This document shows positions 16,684-24,676 of a stretch of DNA of 51,587 bases, in pieces. Both the position numbers and the translations under genes were made by a program. The notes beneath the pieces were generated by a model. The model worked only from the letters and a program-made list of their open reading frames with translations. It was not told the DNA's origin and did no database searches. This stretch comes from a bacterium (GTDB lineage: Bacteria > UBP14 > UBA6098 > JAFGQG01): the NCBI GenBank assembly GCA_016935765.1, contig JAFGQG010000125.1:1-51587 (forward strand), given 5' to 3'. Each line of letters begins with the position of its first letter. Position 1 is the first letter of the stretch.

Positions 16684-16888
16684 GATATTAAAATTTTAAA
16701 CTATCGGAGGCGCATATTAAAATGAACTTAAAGATAATAAGACGCTGGGGAACCCCGGTCCTATCGGTGGATTTCGGGATCGACGTGCCGAGCGATAGGA
16801 CCAGTTTGGAGGCACTAACGAGAACTTAACTTAAAGGTTTTGATATAGTTAGAGCCACAGACTGGATCCTATTTCGAGTCTGTGGCTT
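16684..16888 (+). ncRNA. Candidate structured RNA or leader transcript
   Basis: Between the promoter at 16648 and the terminator at 16853 lies a transcript of about 200 nt. A 10-bp perfect inverted repeat (GGTCCTATCG at 16757-16766, CGATAGGACC at 16793-16802) encloses a second stem TCGG/CCGA. A GGGGAACCCC block precedes it. This does not match a riboswitch or housekeeping RNA that I can recall (no tmRNA, SRP, RNase P or 6S consensus seen). It also contains a 35-codon ORF with a GGAGG box, so it may be a coding mRNA instead. Confidence 0.4.
16722..16829 (+). CDS. Possible 35-residue peptide
   Basis: The ATG at 16722 is preceded by GGAGG at 16706-16710, a rather long 11-base spacing. The frame encodes 35 residues beginning MNLKIIRRWG and ending EALTRT. 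It has no signal peptide or Cys. It sits between a good promoter and two terminators. It could be a leader peptide, a small protein, or an accidental ORF in a structured RNA: the inverted repeat 16757-16802 lies within the frame. The next gene is a heterodimeric ABC exporter 500 bases downstream, but there is no double-Gly leader to suggest an exported peptide. Confidence 0.35.
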   Translation: MNLKIIRRWGTPVLSVDFGIDVPSDRTSLEALTRT

Positions 16889-16891
16889 TTT
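16853..16891 (+). terminator. Rho-independent terminator
   Basis: A perfect 11-bp stem (AGCCACAGACT / AGTCTGTGGCT) with a 13-base loop is followed by TTTTTC. It ends the short unit that starts at 16683. Confidence 0.85.
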
Positions 16892-16920
16892 CATTTACAG
16901 GGTATCCATAAAAGATTTAC

Positions 16921-16960
16921 AAAGCCGTGGACTCGAAGATCGGGTTCGCGGCTTTTTTTT
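16921..16960 (+). terminator. Second, tandem Rho-independent terminator
   Basis: AAAGCCGTGGACTCG pairs with CGGGTTCGCGGCTTT, allowing three G-U pairs, around a short loop, followed by eight T. The stem sequence is similar to the terminator at 16853, suggesting duplication. The two together give firm termination. Confidence 0.8.
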
Positions 16961-16998
16961 AGTTAGAGAAATTCAAAACATTGAACAATAAAAAAAGA

Positions 16999-17105
16999 AT
17001 AAACCACAGAGACACAGAGACACAGAGAAAGAAAAAAGATAAAGAAAAAGGATAAACCGAGAGAAATATTTTGAAACAAAACCATTGTAGATGGTTAATA
17101 TTTAT
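16999..17105. repeat. CACAGAGACA tract and hairpin repeat
   Basis: ACCACAGAGACACAGAGACACAGAG at 17003-17027 is a short-period tract of the dispersed CACAGAGACA family. AAACCATTGTAGATGGTTAATA at about 17080-17101 matches the first hairpin of the two-hairpin repeat at 32880. The span is part of the 800-base spacer between the hypothetical gene and the ABC exporter. Confidence 0.6.
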
Positions 17106-17130
17106 AGGAAAAAAGAAAAAAACTAAAATG

Positions 17131-17186
17131 TAGCTGGCGGGATTTTTGATATGAGCGCTAGGGAATTTCAAAAATCATGCCAGCTA
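17131..17186. repeat. 56-bp near-perfect palindrome upstream of the ABC exporter
   Basis: TAGCTGGCGGGATTTTTGA (17131-17149) and TCAAAAATCATGCCAGCTA (17168-17186) are inverted copies with 17 of 19 positions matching. They are separated by 18 bases that include AGCGCT. TG flanks both ends. It lies about 170 bases before the exporter start. It may be a miniature palindromic element or a regulatory structure. Nothing else is seen in 17187-17357. Confidence 0.65.
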
Positions 17187-17357
17187 TGACCAACTAAAAC
17201 TTTAAGATGAAATAAAAAAAACAGCAATTAGTAAATGTGCGACATCAGAATAAAATACGCGAAGGACGATGAAATATGAAAGAATTAATAATAATTTGTG
17301 AGAATCAAAATTTAAACAAACAAGTTTATTAAACTATAACGAAAGAGTAGGTGAATT

Positions 17358-19208
17358 ATGAAAAATTTAAGACTTCTTTGGAAATTTATGGAAGGCAACA
17401 GGACACTTTATACACTGGCGATACTATCAGTCGGCTTAGCCACTGTTTTCTCGCTTATCAGACCGCTTGTTCTACGGGTTGTTATCGATTCGATAATCGG
17501 CGACACGCCTCTTCAAGCGCCCGAATGGGTAAAGGACCTGGTTTCAACCCTGGGCGGGAAAGAAACCCTCGCCCGGAACCTTTGGATAGCCGCGATACTG
17601 ATCGTTATCTTCACCCTGTTGAATGGAATCTTTCTTTATCTGAAGGGAAAGTGGTCGGCGATAGGCGCGGAAGCAACTGCGATGAAAATAAGAGAGAAGC
17701 TTTACGATCACCTGCAACATTTACCCTTCGATTACCATGTTAAAGCTGAAACCGGCGACCTGATCCAGCGATGTACTTCCGACGTGGACACTATTCGGCG
17801 GTTCCTGTCGTTTCAGCTTGTAGAAATAGGAAGGGTAATCTTCATGATCGGCTCTATCCTTCCATTCATGCTGGTTCTCGACGCTAAAATGACCCTTATC
17901 TCGATGGCGGCGGTTCCCCTGATATTCCTTTTCGCAATGTTATTCTTCATCAAGGTCAAAAAAGCTTTCCAGGTATCCGATGAAGCTGAAGGAAGTTTAT
18001 CGACCGTTCTACAGGAAAACCTAACCGGAGTAAGAGTGGTAAGAGCGTTCGCGAGACAGGCATACGAAATAGCCAAGTTCGAGACAAAGAACAGGGATTA
18101 CAAGAATCTGACATACCGCCTTATCGTTCTACTCGGGTGGTATTGGTCCATATCGGACTTTCTCTGCTTGACCCAGATCGCCGCTGTACTCATTCTCGGA
18201 GTTTACTGGGCTTCCGTAGGCAGAATCACTCTCGGAACCCTCGTGGTATTTATTACATACGAGGGAATGCTTCTCTGGCCGGTACGCCAAATGGGCAGGA
18301 TACTTACCGATATGGGCAAAGCCCTGGTATCCCTTGAAAGAATCAAGGAGATCCTTGATGAGAAGCCAGAAGAACATGAATTGGCTTACGTTCCCGGAAT
18401 AATGCATACAACTGCTTTTAAGCCCTGGATAGCTGGAAATGTTGAGTTCAAAGATGTTTGCTTCGGGTACGATGCGAAAAGACCTATCCTGAAAGACATA
18501 ACATTCAGCGTTAGAAAAGGGCAGACTGTGGCGCTGCTCGGTCCAACCGGCTCCGGAAAATCAACACTGATGCTCCTCCTGGCAAGGCTGTACGATTATC
18601 AGAGCGGCTCTATCACTATCGACGGCAACGAACTCAAGAACATGGACAAGAAATGGGTACGCGAGAACGTTGGCATCGTCTTGCAGGAACCGTTTCTCTT
18701 CAGTAAAACCATTAAGGAGAACATCGGCATTGCAAAAATGGACGCTGATGATGAAGAGATATTCGAAGTCGCTAAGATAGCTGCTGTTCACGATGTAATT
18801 GAGGGCTTCGATAAAGGATATGAAAGCCCTGTTGGAGAGCGTGGAGTAACTCTCTCCGGTGGACAGAAGCAAAGAATCGCAATTGCCAGGACGTTAGTGA
18901 AAAACTGTCCGATCCTGATACTCGACGATTCCCTCAGCGCCGTGGATACTGAAACGGATGCGGCTATTCGAAAAGCGCTGAAAAGCAGAACCAGCAGAGC
19001 GACTACTTTCATAATTTCCCACAGGATCACTACACTCGCGGAAGCTGATATGATACTTGTTCTCGAGGACGGCGAAATTACTCAGAAGGGAACTCACGCT
19101 GAACTGATAAACCAGACCGGTTTGTATAATAGAATATGGACTCTTCAAAATTCCGTCAGCGAAGGGACCAAAATCGGGAATGAAAAGCACAGCTTTTCAG
19201 GATTATAA
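17358..19208 (+). CDS. ABC exporter half-transporter with degenerate ATP site
   Basis: The 616-residue protein joins an ABC type I exporter membrane domain (six helices, about residues 15-330) to a nucleotide-binding domain. Walker A is GPTGSGKS (395-402), the signature is LSGGQ (499-503), Walker B ends in D523, the switch is SHR, and the D-loop is SAVD. The residue after Walker B is D524 rather than the catalytic Glu, so this subunit supplies the non-hydrolysing site. That is the hallmark of heterodimeric exporters such as BmrC/BmrD and TM287/TM288. The partner is the next gene, 72 bases downstream. Such pairs export drugs, lipids or peptides; the substrate cannot be inferred here. Confidence 0.9.
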   Translation: MKNLRLLWKFMEGNRTLYTLAILSVGLATVFSLIRPLVLRVVIDSIIGDTPLQAPEWVKDLVSTLGGKETLARNLWIAAILIVIFTLLNGIFLYLKGKWSAIGAEATAMKIREKLYDHLQHLPFDYHVKAETGDLIQRCTSDVDTIRRFLSFQLVEIGRVIFMIGSILPFMLVLDAKMTLISMAAVPLIFLFAMLFFIKVKKAFQVSDEAEGSLSTVLQENLTGVRVVRAFARQAYEIAKFETKNRDYKNLTYRLIVLLGWYWSISDFLCLTQIAAVLILGVYWASVGRITLGTLVVFITYEGMLLWPVRQMGRILTDMGKALVSLERIKEILDEKPEEHELAYVPGIMHTTAFKPWIAGNVEFKDVCFGYDAKRPILKDITFSVRKGQTVALLGPTGSGKSTLMLLLARLYDYQSGSITIDGNELKNMDKKWVRENVGIVLQEPFLFSKTIKENIGIAKMDADDEEIFEVAKIAAVHDVIEGFDKGYESPVGERGVTLSGGQKQRIAIARTLVKNCPILILDDSLSAVDTETDAAIRKALKSRTSRATTFIISHRITTLAEADMILVLEDGEITQKGTHAELINQTGLYNRIWTLQNSVSEGTKIGNEKHSFSGL

Positions 19209-19280
19209 TTGTAAGACAATCTCAAGCATGGTTCGGCTCAACCCCAACTGCCGCTTGAACTTTTTGAAAGGAATAAAATA

Positions 19281-21107
19281 ATGAGTATATACAAGGAACA
19301 TGAATATAAAAAGAAATTCGACTGGAGGTTATGGAAACGTCTGATACGCTATATGCTTCCCTATAAGAAATACATGGCTATCCTGATTGTGTTCATGATC
19401 ACATTGGCGGGAATCGATGCTGTATTCCCATTATTGAGCAAATACGCAATCGACCATTTCGTTATCCCGGGAACCACAGAAGGCATCGGTAATTTCCTGA
19501 TAATTTACATAGTTCTGATAGTTGTTCAATCGATGAACGTCTGGTTCTTCATTACCACTGCCGGAAAAATTGATATGGGTATCTGTTATGATATTAGGAA
19601 GGAGGGTTTCCAGCGTCTCCAGGAACTGTCATTTTCCTATTATGACAGAACGCCAATAGGTTGGATGATGGCGCGAATGACTTCCGACACGTCCAGGCTG
19701 GCTGATATCATCGCCTGGGGGCTTGTTGACCTGGTCTGGGGCGGAGCTATGATGCTTATTATCATGGGCATCATGCTGTACCTCAACTGGAAACTCGCGC
19801 TTATTACACTTAGTGTGGTGCCTGTGCTGGTCATACTCAGCATCTATTTTCAGCAGAAGATACTGAAGTATTACCGGAGGGTCAGGAAGACCAATTCCCG
19901 CATCACCGGTTCCTTCAATGAAGGGATAACCGGGGCGCAAACCACGAAGACGCTAGTCAGGGAAGAGGAGAACCTCAAGGAATTCCAGAACCTGACAGGG
20001 ACGATGTACAACTCGTCAGTTCGGGCGGCTATTTTCTCGTCGCTCTACCTTCCCGTTGTTCTGTCACTGGGCAGTATCGGAACCGGATTGGCTCTCTGGC
20101 TGGGCGGAAAAGGAGTAATGCTTCAAACGATTAGTTATGGCACTCTTGTCGCATTTCTCTCGTACACGGTTCAATTCTTTGATCCACTAAGAGAGTTTGC
20201 GAGAATCTTTGCTGATCTTCAGAACGCGCAGGCGTCCGCAGAAAGGATACTGTCGATGATCGATGAGGAACCCGAGATAAAGGACCACTCGGAAGTAGCT
20301 TATAAGTTCGGCAATATTCTCAAACCGAAGACAGAGAACTGGCCGGAAATGGCCGGGAAGATACATTTCAAGAACGTCTCGTTCGCCTATAACGGCGGAG
20401 AGAAGGTGCTTGATAATTTCAACCTGGAGGTGAAAGCTGGTGAAAGCATCGCGCTGGTTGGAGAAACAGGCTCGGGTAAAAGCACCATTGTGAATCTTGC
20501 CTGCCGGTTCTACGAACCCACAGAAGGCGAGATCCTGATAGATGGAGTTGAATACCGGCAGAACTCCCAGCTATGGCTGCATTCGAACCTGGGATATGTA
20601 CTGCAGTCTCCACACCTGTTCAGCGGCACAATTCGGGATAATATTCGCTATGGCAGGCTTGAAGCGGAAGAGAAGGATATCGTTCGCGCGGCTGAACTGG
20701 TGAACGCCCATCACTTCATCATGAAGCAGGAGAACGGTTATGACACTGAAGTTGGTGAAGGTGGCGGCAAACTCTCAACAGGTGAAAAGCAGTTGATATC
20801 ATTTGCCAGGGCTATTCTGGCAGATCCACGGCTCTTCGTGCTCGATGAGGCTACCTCCTCAGTGGATACCGAAACCGAAAAGCTCATACAGGATGCTATC
20901 AGGAAAGTGCTGGAAGGCAGGACCGCGTTCATCATAGCTCACAGGCTGTCCACCATTCGCTCCGCTGACCGGATACTGGTCATCAAAAACGGCAAAATCC
21001 TTGAAGAGGGTACTCACACTGAATTGCTGGAGTTCCGTGGATATTATCACAAGCTGTACACAAACCAGTTTATGGAGGAGCAGGAAGCCGAGTTATTGAT
21101 GGCATAA
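19281..21107 (+). CDS. ABC exporter half-transporter, catalytically competent partner
   Basis: The 608-residue protein has the same architecture as its neighbour. Walker A is GETGSGKST, Walker B ends LDEATS with catalytic E523, and the switch is AHR. The signature motif is LSTGE rather than LSGGQ. In BmrCD/TM287-288-type heterodimers the altered signature belongs to the degenerate composite site, while the consensus site is formed by this subunit's Walker A, Walker B and Glu with the other subunit's LSGGQ. The two genes therefore complement each other exactly. The start ATG 19281 follows TGAAAGGAATAAAATA. The protein's N-terminus is basic and contains an extra YKEHEYKKK segment before helix 1. 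Confidence 0.9.
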   Translation: MSIYKEHEYKKKFDWRLWKRLIRYMLPYKKYMAILIVFMITLAGIDAVFPLLSKYAIDHFVIPGTTEGIGNFLIIYIVLIVVQSMNVWFFITTAGKIDMGICYDIRKEGFQRLQELSFSYYDRTPIGWMMARMTSDTSRLADIIAWGLVDLVWGGAMMLIIMGIMLYLNWKLALITLSVVPVLVILSIYFQQKILKYYRRVRKTNSRITGSFNEGITGAQTTKTLVREEENLKEFQNLTGTMYNSSVRAAIFSSLYLPVVLSLGSIGTGLALWLGGKGVMLQTISYGTLVAFLSYTVQFFDPLREFARIFADLQNAQASAERILSMIDEEPEIKDHSEVAYKFGNILKPKTENWPEMAGKIHFKNVSFAYNGGEKVLDNFNLEVKAGESIALVGETGSGKSTIVNLACRFYEPTEGEILIDGVEYRQNSQLWLHSNLGYVLQSPHLFSGTIRDNIRYGRLEAEEKDIVRAAELVNAHHFIMKQENGYDTEVGEGGGKLSTGEKQLISFARAILADPRLFVLDEATSSVDTETEKLIQDAIRKVLEGRTAFIIAHRLSTIRSADRILVIKNGKILEEGTHTELLEFRGYYHKLYTNQFMEEQEAELLMA

Positions 21108-21288
21108 TTGGTAAAGGTGGGCTTCACTCAGGACAAGACTTGAAGGTGAGGTCCACCTGTGAATAGTAAAAACTCTTGCTGTTACGGAGGGCGAATCGGA
21201 AGACAGTAAGCGTTAAATTGGAAAAAAAGAAAAATATGGATTAAAACAAGTGCAGAAAAATTATAATATATTATATTTATCACAAGCA

Positions 21289-21332
21289 TTGAACGTCAAC
21301 CGATTCGCTTCCCACAACCGATAGACGTTCAA
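21289..21332 (+). promoter_or_regulatory. Inverted repeat in the rsgA leader
   Basis: TTGAACGTC (21289-21297) and GACGTTCAA (21324-21332) are perfect inverted copies. CAACCGAT occurs twice in the loop region (21297-21304 and 21315-21322). The structure ends 10 bases before the AAGGAG box of rsgA. It could be an operator or an mRNA leader structure. Confidence 0.4.
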
Positions 21333-21354
21333 CGAATAATTACTAAGGAGTATA

Positions 21355-22473
21355 ATGAATTTAACAGAATTGGGATGGAATTCCTTTTTCCAGAAGCACT
21401 TCGAAGAATTCAAGGAAGAGGGATTTATTCCGGCGAGGATCATAACCATACAAAAAACTACCTGCCAGGTCTATTGTGAATACGGAGAATTAAGCGCGAC
21501 GGTTTCCGGGAAATTCCGGTATGAAACGAACCTTGAGAGTGACTTGCCTGCCGTGGGAGACTGGGTAGTGGCTACTATTCTCAAGGACGAAGGCAAGGCA
21601 ATAATCCACCGGCTCCTGCCAAGGAAATCCAAATTTTCGCGTATCAGTGCCGATGGCAAAAAACCCATCGATGAAGGAGGCGGAGGTGCTGCAGAACAGG
21701 TCATTTCTGCTAATATTGATACCGTATTCCTGGTGAGTGGTCTGGACCAGGAATATAACCTGAGGCGCATCGAGAGATACCTTACACTCGCCTATTCAAG
21801 TGAAGTTAAGCCCGTGATCGTGCTTAACAAGGCAGACGTTTGCCAGGACATAGATGGAGTTATCCTGGAAGTCGAGAAGATAGCATTCGGTGTCCCGATC
21901 CACCCGGTTTCCGCAGTTAAAAATGAGGGGATCGACCAACTAACCCAATATTTACAAAGTGGCGTAACCGTCTCACTGCTGGGTTCCTCCGGAGTTGGGA
22001 AATCGACTATCATCAACAGCCTCCTGGGAATTGACCGCCAGGAAGTGAATGTAGTCAGTGAGAGCACAGGCAAGGGGAAACACACTACCAGCTACAGGGA
22101 ACTCATCATCCTCCCTGGTGGTGGATTGATCATCGACAATCCGGGTATGCGTGAACTCCAGCTCTGGGCTGATGAGGACATCATAGAGACCGCGTTCGAG
22201 GATGTTGAAGCGCTCGCCAGCCAATGCCGCTTCAGGGACTGCAAACATGATACCGAACCCGGATGCGCCATTCGCGAAGCTATTGAGAATGGAGAACTCG
22301 ATCCCGGAAGGTTTGAAAGTTACATGAAGCAGAAGAAGGAATTGAGGTATTTGGAACTGAAGAAGGATAAGAAAAAAGCGCGTGAAGTCCAGAAGAAGTT
22401 TGGTAAAATGGTGAAGCAAAAGCTTTCCCAGATACCGAGGTACAAAAATGATCCGAGAACCAAGAAAAGGTGA
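21355..22473 (+). CDS. rsgA: Ribosome small-subunit-dependent GTPase RsgA
   Basis: This is a circularly permuted GTPase (YjeQ/RsgA) that helps late maturation of the 30S subunit. An N-terminal OB-fold covers about residues 30-95. The G motifs appear in permuted order: G4 NKAD near 157, G1 GSSGVGKS near 209, G3 DNPGMREL after that. The C-terminal zinc-binding element CRFRDCKHDTEPGC matches the family. The tail after residue 320 is strongly basic (KKDKKKAREVQKKFGK and ending DPRTKKR), as in long-form RsgA. AAGGAG lies at a normal distance before ATG 21355. It is a single gene with its own leader. Confidence 0.95.
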   Translation: MNLTELGWNSFFQKHFEEFKEEGFIPARIITIQKTTCQVYCEYGELSATVSGKFRYETNLESDLPAVGDWVVATILKDEGKAIIHRLLPRKSKFSRISADGKKPIDEGGGGAAEQVISANIDTVFLVSGLDQEYNLRRIERYLTLAYSSEVKPVIVLNKADVCQDIDGVILEVEKIAFGVPIHPVSAVKNEGIDQLTQYLQSGVTVSLLGSSGVGKSTIINSLLGIDRQEVNVVSESTGKGKHTTSYRELIILPGGGLIIDNPGMRELQLWADEDIIETAFEDVEALASQCRFRDCKHDTEPGCAIREAIENGELDPGRFESYMKQKKELRYLELKKDKKKAREVQKKFGKMVKQKLSQIPRYKNDPRTKKR

Positions 22474-22609
22474 TCAGGATGTTTTTTTATTTCATCCGTA
22501 AAGAGATTGTTTTGATATTATGTTAATGTTGTAATTCTTTCCCTTGTGATTTGCTGTAACGATGTAAACATAGCGGAAACCTTGTTTGTTTTTTCTTTCG
22601 CTTTCGACC

Positions 22610-23563
22610 TTAATAGTAACGGATATTCCCCTCTGCATTCCTTACAAAATAAACACCGCCTGGTTGATCTGATGCATCCCATTGTACATTATTGTAACCT
22701 TCAAGCTCAGCAACTTTCTTTCCTTGAATGTTTAGAATATCAATATCATAATGTCCTGCAGGCAGTTTTATGTTGAGTTTTGAGTTGAATGGATTTGGGA
22801 AGGTCTGCAAGACGTAATCCTTCGGGCTGGGCTGGTTTTCATCTATCCCGGTCACTTCTGTTTTCAGTGTGATATCCCCTGCAAGCACAGCTACTCCACC
22901 ATATTCCATTGTATCTATTTCAGCTATTATTGAATTCAGGTAGCAGCGACCATCATGTTCTTTCCTAACTCTGACCACAACAGAGTCGCCATGTGTTGGT
23001 GGGTGTGTGAAGGCGAGATTGTTGAAGTAGATCCAATACAAACAACCTACTGCAGGCACAGGCATTGTTTGAACGTCATCTGGATAATCAAAAGGATAAC
23101 AATCTGCAAAGATAGAACCAAGGTATGGGGCTGTAGTGGAATCATTAACGTAATGTACATCCAAAGCAACAGATGTTTCTCCTGGCGCTTCCAGGAAGCA
23201 ATCTGGGAATGAGTGATCTGCGCCAGTATCAAATATAGTCCTTCTCCTCATGCTTTGTGTATAACCTTCTGCAGTTGTATCCACATACATATAGATTAAA
23301 GAATCTTCAGGAGGAAGGGGGCCTGAACCGCCGTTGAAATCGCCTAGGTCGCCATGAAAATAATTAGGAAATAATTCACCTAGTTCATATTTTCTTTTCT
23401 CAGCAAGATCCCCTGAAAGATACATTGTTATACTATCATGATTTGCAGAAGTTTCATCTAAAGAGGGGTGTACATAACCTGTAGAAGCTTCACCTTTCAC
23501 AATTCTTGTAGCCAATAAACTAAGTAAAGCTGTTAAACTAAGTAGTAATAATCCTCTTTTCAT
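22610..23563 (-). CDS. Secreted protein with C-terminal sorting-type domain
   Basis: The 317-residue protein starts with a signal peptide (MKRGLLLLSLTALLSLLA). The central region has no recognised family; it holds beta-rich blocks such as SVALDVHYVNDS and GDSVVVRVRKEHDGRCYLN. The last 85 residues carry FPNPFNSKLNIKLP, DIDILNIQGKKVAEL and QPGGVYFVR, the pattern of the type A C-terminal sorting domain of type IX-like secretion. Secretion or surface attachment is therefore likely. No protease or glycosidase motif is visible. The gene is isolated, facing rsgA tail-to-tail. Confidence 0.7.
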   Translation of the reverse strand: MKRGLLLLSLTALLSLLATRIVKGEASTGYVHPSLDETSANHDSITMYLSGDLAEKRKYELGELFPNYFHGDLGDFNGGSGPLPPEDSLIYMYVDTTAEGYTQSMRRRTIFDTGADHSFPDCFLEAPGETSVALDVHYVNDSTTAPYLGSIFADCYPFDYPDDVQTMPVPAVGCLYWIYFNNLAFTHPPTHGDSVVVRVRKEHDGRCYLNSIIAEIDTMEYGGVAVLAGDITLKTEVTGIDENQPSPKDYVLQTFPNPFNSKLNIKLPAGHYDIDILNIQGKKVAELEGYNNVQWDASDQPGGVYFVRNAEGNIRYY

Positions 23564-23703
23564 CGTTTGTTAATTTAAGAATAAATAGTATATAAATCTT
23601 TTAGTTTTTATTACTGAAAAGTTGTTATTATGATAAAACACAATAGACAAAGGGTAAAAAGACACTTTTTCAAAGTAAACTATGGCGACAAATACTGATT
23701 AAA

Positions 23704-23973
23704 TCAAGAATTATAGATGTCTCTTCTATGCCCAACCTTTAAAATAATTAAATCTCTTTTTCCCTGGTCTATTTTGTATATAATCCGGTAATCTCCAACC
23801 CTATATTTGAATCACTTAGTCCATTTAGCTTCTTTCAATAACTGGTGCCTTATTAAATTTGCGTTTTTCCCCAACCATTCAATCTTATTCAATATTCGTA
23901 TAATTTCCTTGTTATCTAATCGCTTGATGTCTTTTACAGCTTCGGGAGTCAGTGTAACTCCATAACCACTCAT
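23704..23973 (-). pseudogene. RelE-type toxin interrupted by an in-frame TGA
   Basis: Read from the ATG at 23973, the frame gives a RelE/YoeB-like toxin: YGVTLTPEAVKDIKRLDN, then LIRHQLLKEAKWTK, then a TGA at 23814-23812. It continues in the same frame as FKYRVGDYRIIYKIDQG and LIILKVGHRRDIYNS, up to a normal stop at 23704. FKYRVGDYRIIY and VGHRRDIY are the most conserved RelE-family blocks, and a residue such as Gly, Arg or Leu is expected where TGA stands. There is no frameshift. The ATG overlaps the antitoxin stop (ATGA). The toxin is most likely inactivated by one point mutation; other genes here use TGA as stop, so recoding is unlikely. Confidence 0.8.
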
Positions 23974-24209
23974 AGTCCAAGTTCTTTTCTAAATGATTTA
24001 AGATCGACAGTCTTCCCTTTAGCTGCTTGTTCCAAGGAATTTTTAAGAGATACAATGAATTCAGGTTTAAGTACAGGTTTTTTTTCATCTTCGGAACTTT
24101 CCAAAGCATCCAACACTTGAGTAAGCCAGACACTCAATCGCTTATCTATGGTAGTTTCAATGATTTTCTCAAATTCAACCGGTGATAATTCAGCTATTGT
24201 TTTTGCCAT
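23970..24209 (-). CDS. Antitoxin of the broken RelE-type pair
   Basis: This intact 79-residue protein directly precedes and overlaps the toxin pseudogene by four bases (ATGA). It is acidic and helical (AELSPVEFEKIIETTIDKRL, then SLKNSLEQAAKGKTVDLKSFRKELGL). The C-terminal end has the shape of a toxin-wrapping tail. No classical DNA-binding motif is clear. With the toxin lost, it could persist as an orphan antitoxin that still neutralises related toxins, or be on the way to decay. Confidence 0.7.
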   Translation of the reverse strand: MAKTIAELSPVEFEKIIETTIDKRLSVWLTQVLDALESSEDEKKPVLKPEFIVSLKNSLEQAAKGKTVDLKSFRKELGL

Positions 24210-24383
24210 TTTTATCCTTGTTTTTTACAAATTAAATTCTCACTAATTTTTTACGAAATATAATATAAATAATTTAACTGAAATTGCAAGATAAAATCCA
24301 TCAATTAATTTTGAGTGTGTATTTTTTACTTCTCAAATTATAAATCAGTATTCCCTAATCAACTGAAGCAATTGATGTTGGGA

Positions 24384-24425
24384 GGTTTTCTAATGTTGCC
24401 ATTGGGCAACACTTTAGAAAACACC
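24384..24425. repeat. Long hairpin in the spacer before the ABC-F gene
   Basis: GGTTTTCTAA-t-GTTGCC, loop ATTG, GGCAAC-ac-TTTAGAAAACACC forms a long two-part stem. The spacer 24210-24676 also holds the inverted CACAGAGACA tract near 24551-24588 (CTCTGTGACTCGGTGTCTCTGTGG). No gene is visible. An open frame upstream of the ABC-F start (from 24551) runs through this repeat and is not regarded as coding. Confidence 0.6.
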
Positions 24426-24676
24426 CTTGTTTACCCTGTTAGGCGTTACCAACCAGGATTCATAATTCAATCTATCTTCTCCCCTCCATAGTATGAGCGG
24501 AGGCACAAACCTACCCAAAAGAGTATGTTTGTAAAAACACTTGCTTCTTTTTGTTCTTCTCTGTGACTCGGTGTCTCTGTGGTTTATATATTTTGTGGGG
24601 GTTATTTTTTCCTTTTACAATTGCCTTTCTTTTCGTAAATTTATACAACTTAAATCAAAATAACGGTTTTATACAA

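Noticed and set aside
16684..16892. tmRNA, SRP RNA, RNase P or known riboswitch
   Set aside because: None of the conserved sequence blocks of these RNAs could be found in the transcript.
23704..23973. TGA recoding (selenocysteine or TGA-as-sense) in the toxin
   Set aside because: Many intact genes in the window end with TGA, there is no SECIS-like stem seen after the codon, and RelE toxins do not use selenocysteine.
24551..24676. N-terminal extension of the ABC-F protein
   Set aside because: The frame is open, but it runs through a CACAGAGACA repeat and encodes an unrelated hydrophobic stretch; the ABC-F fold starts at 24677.
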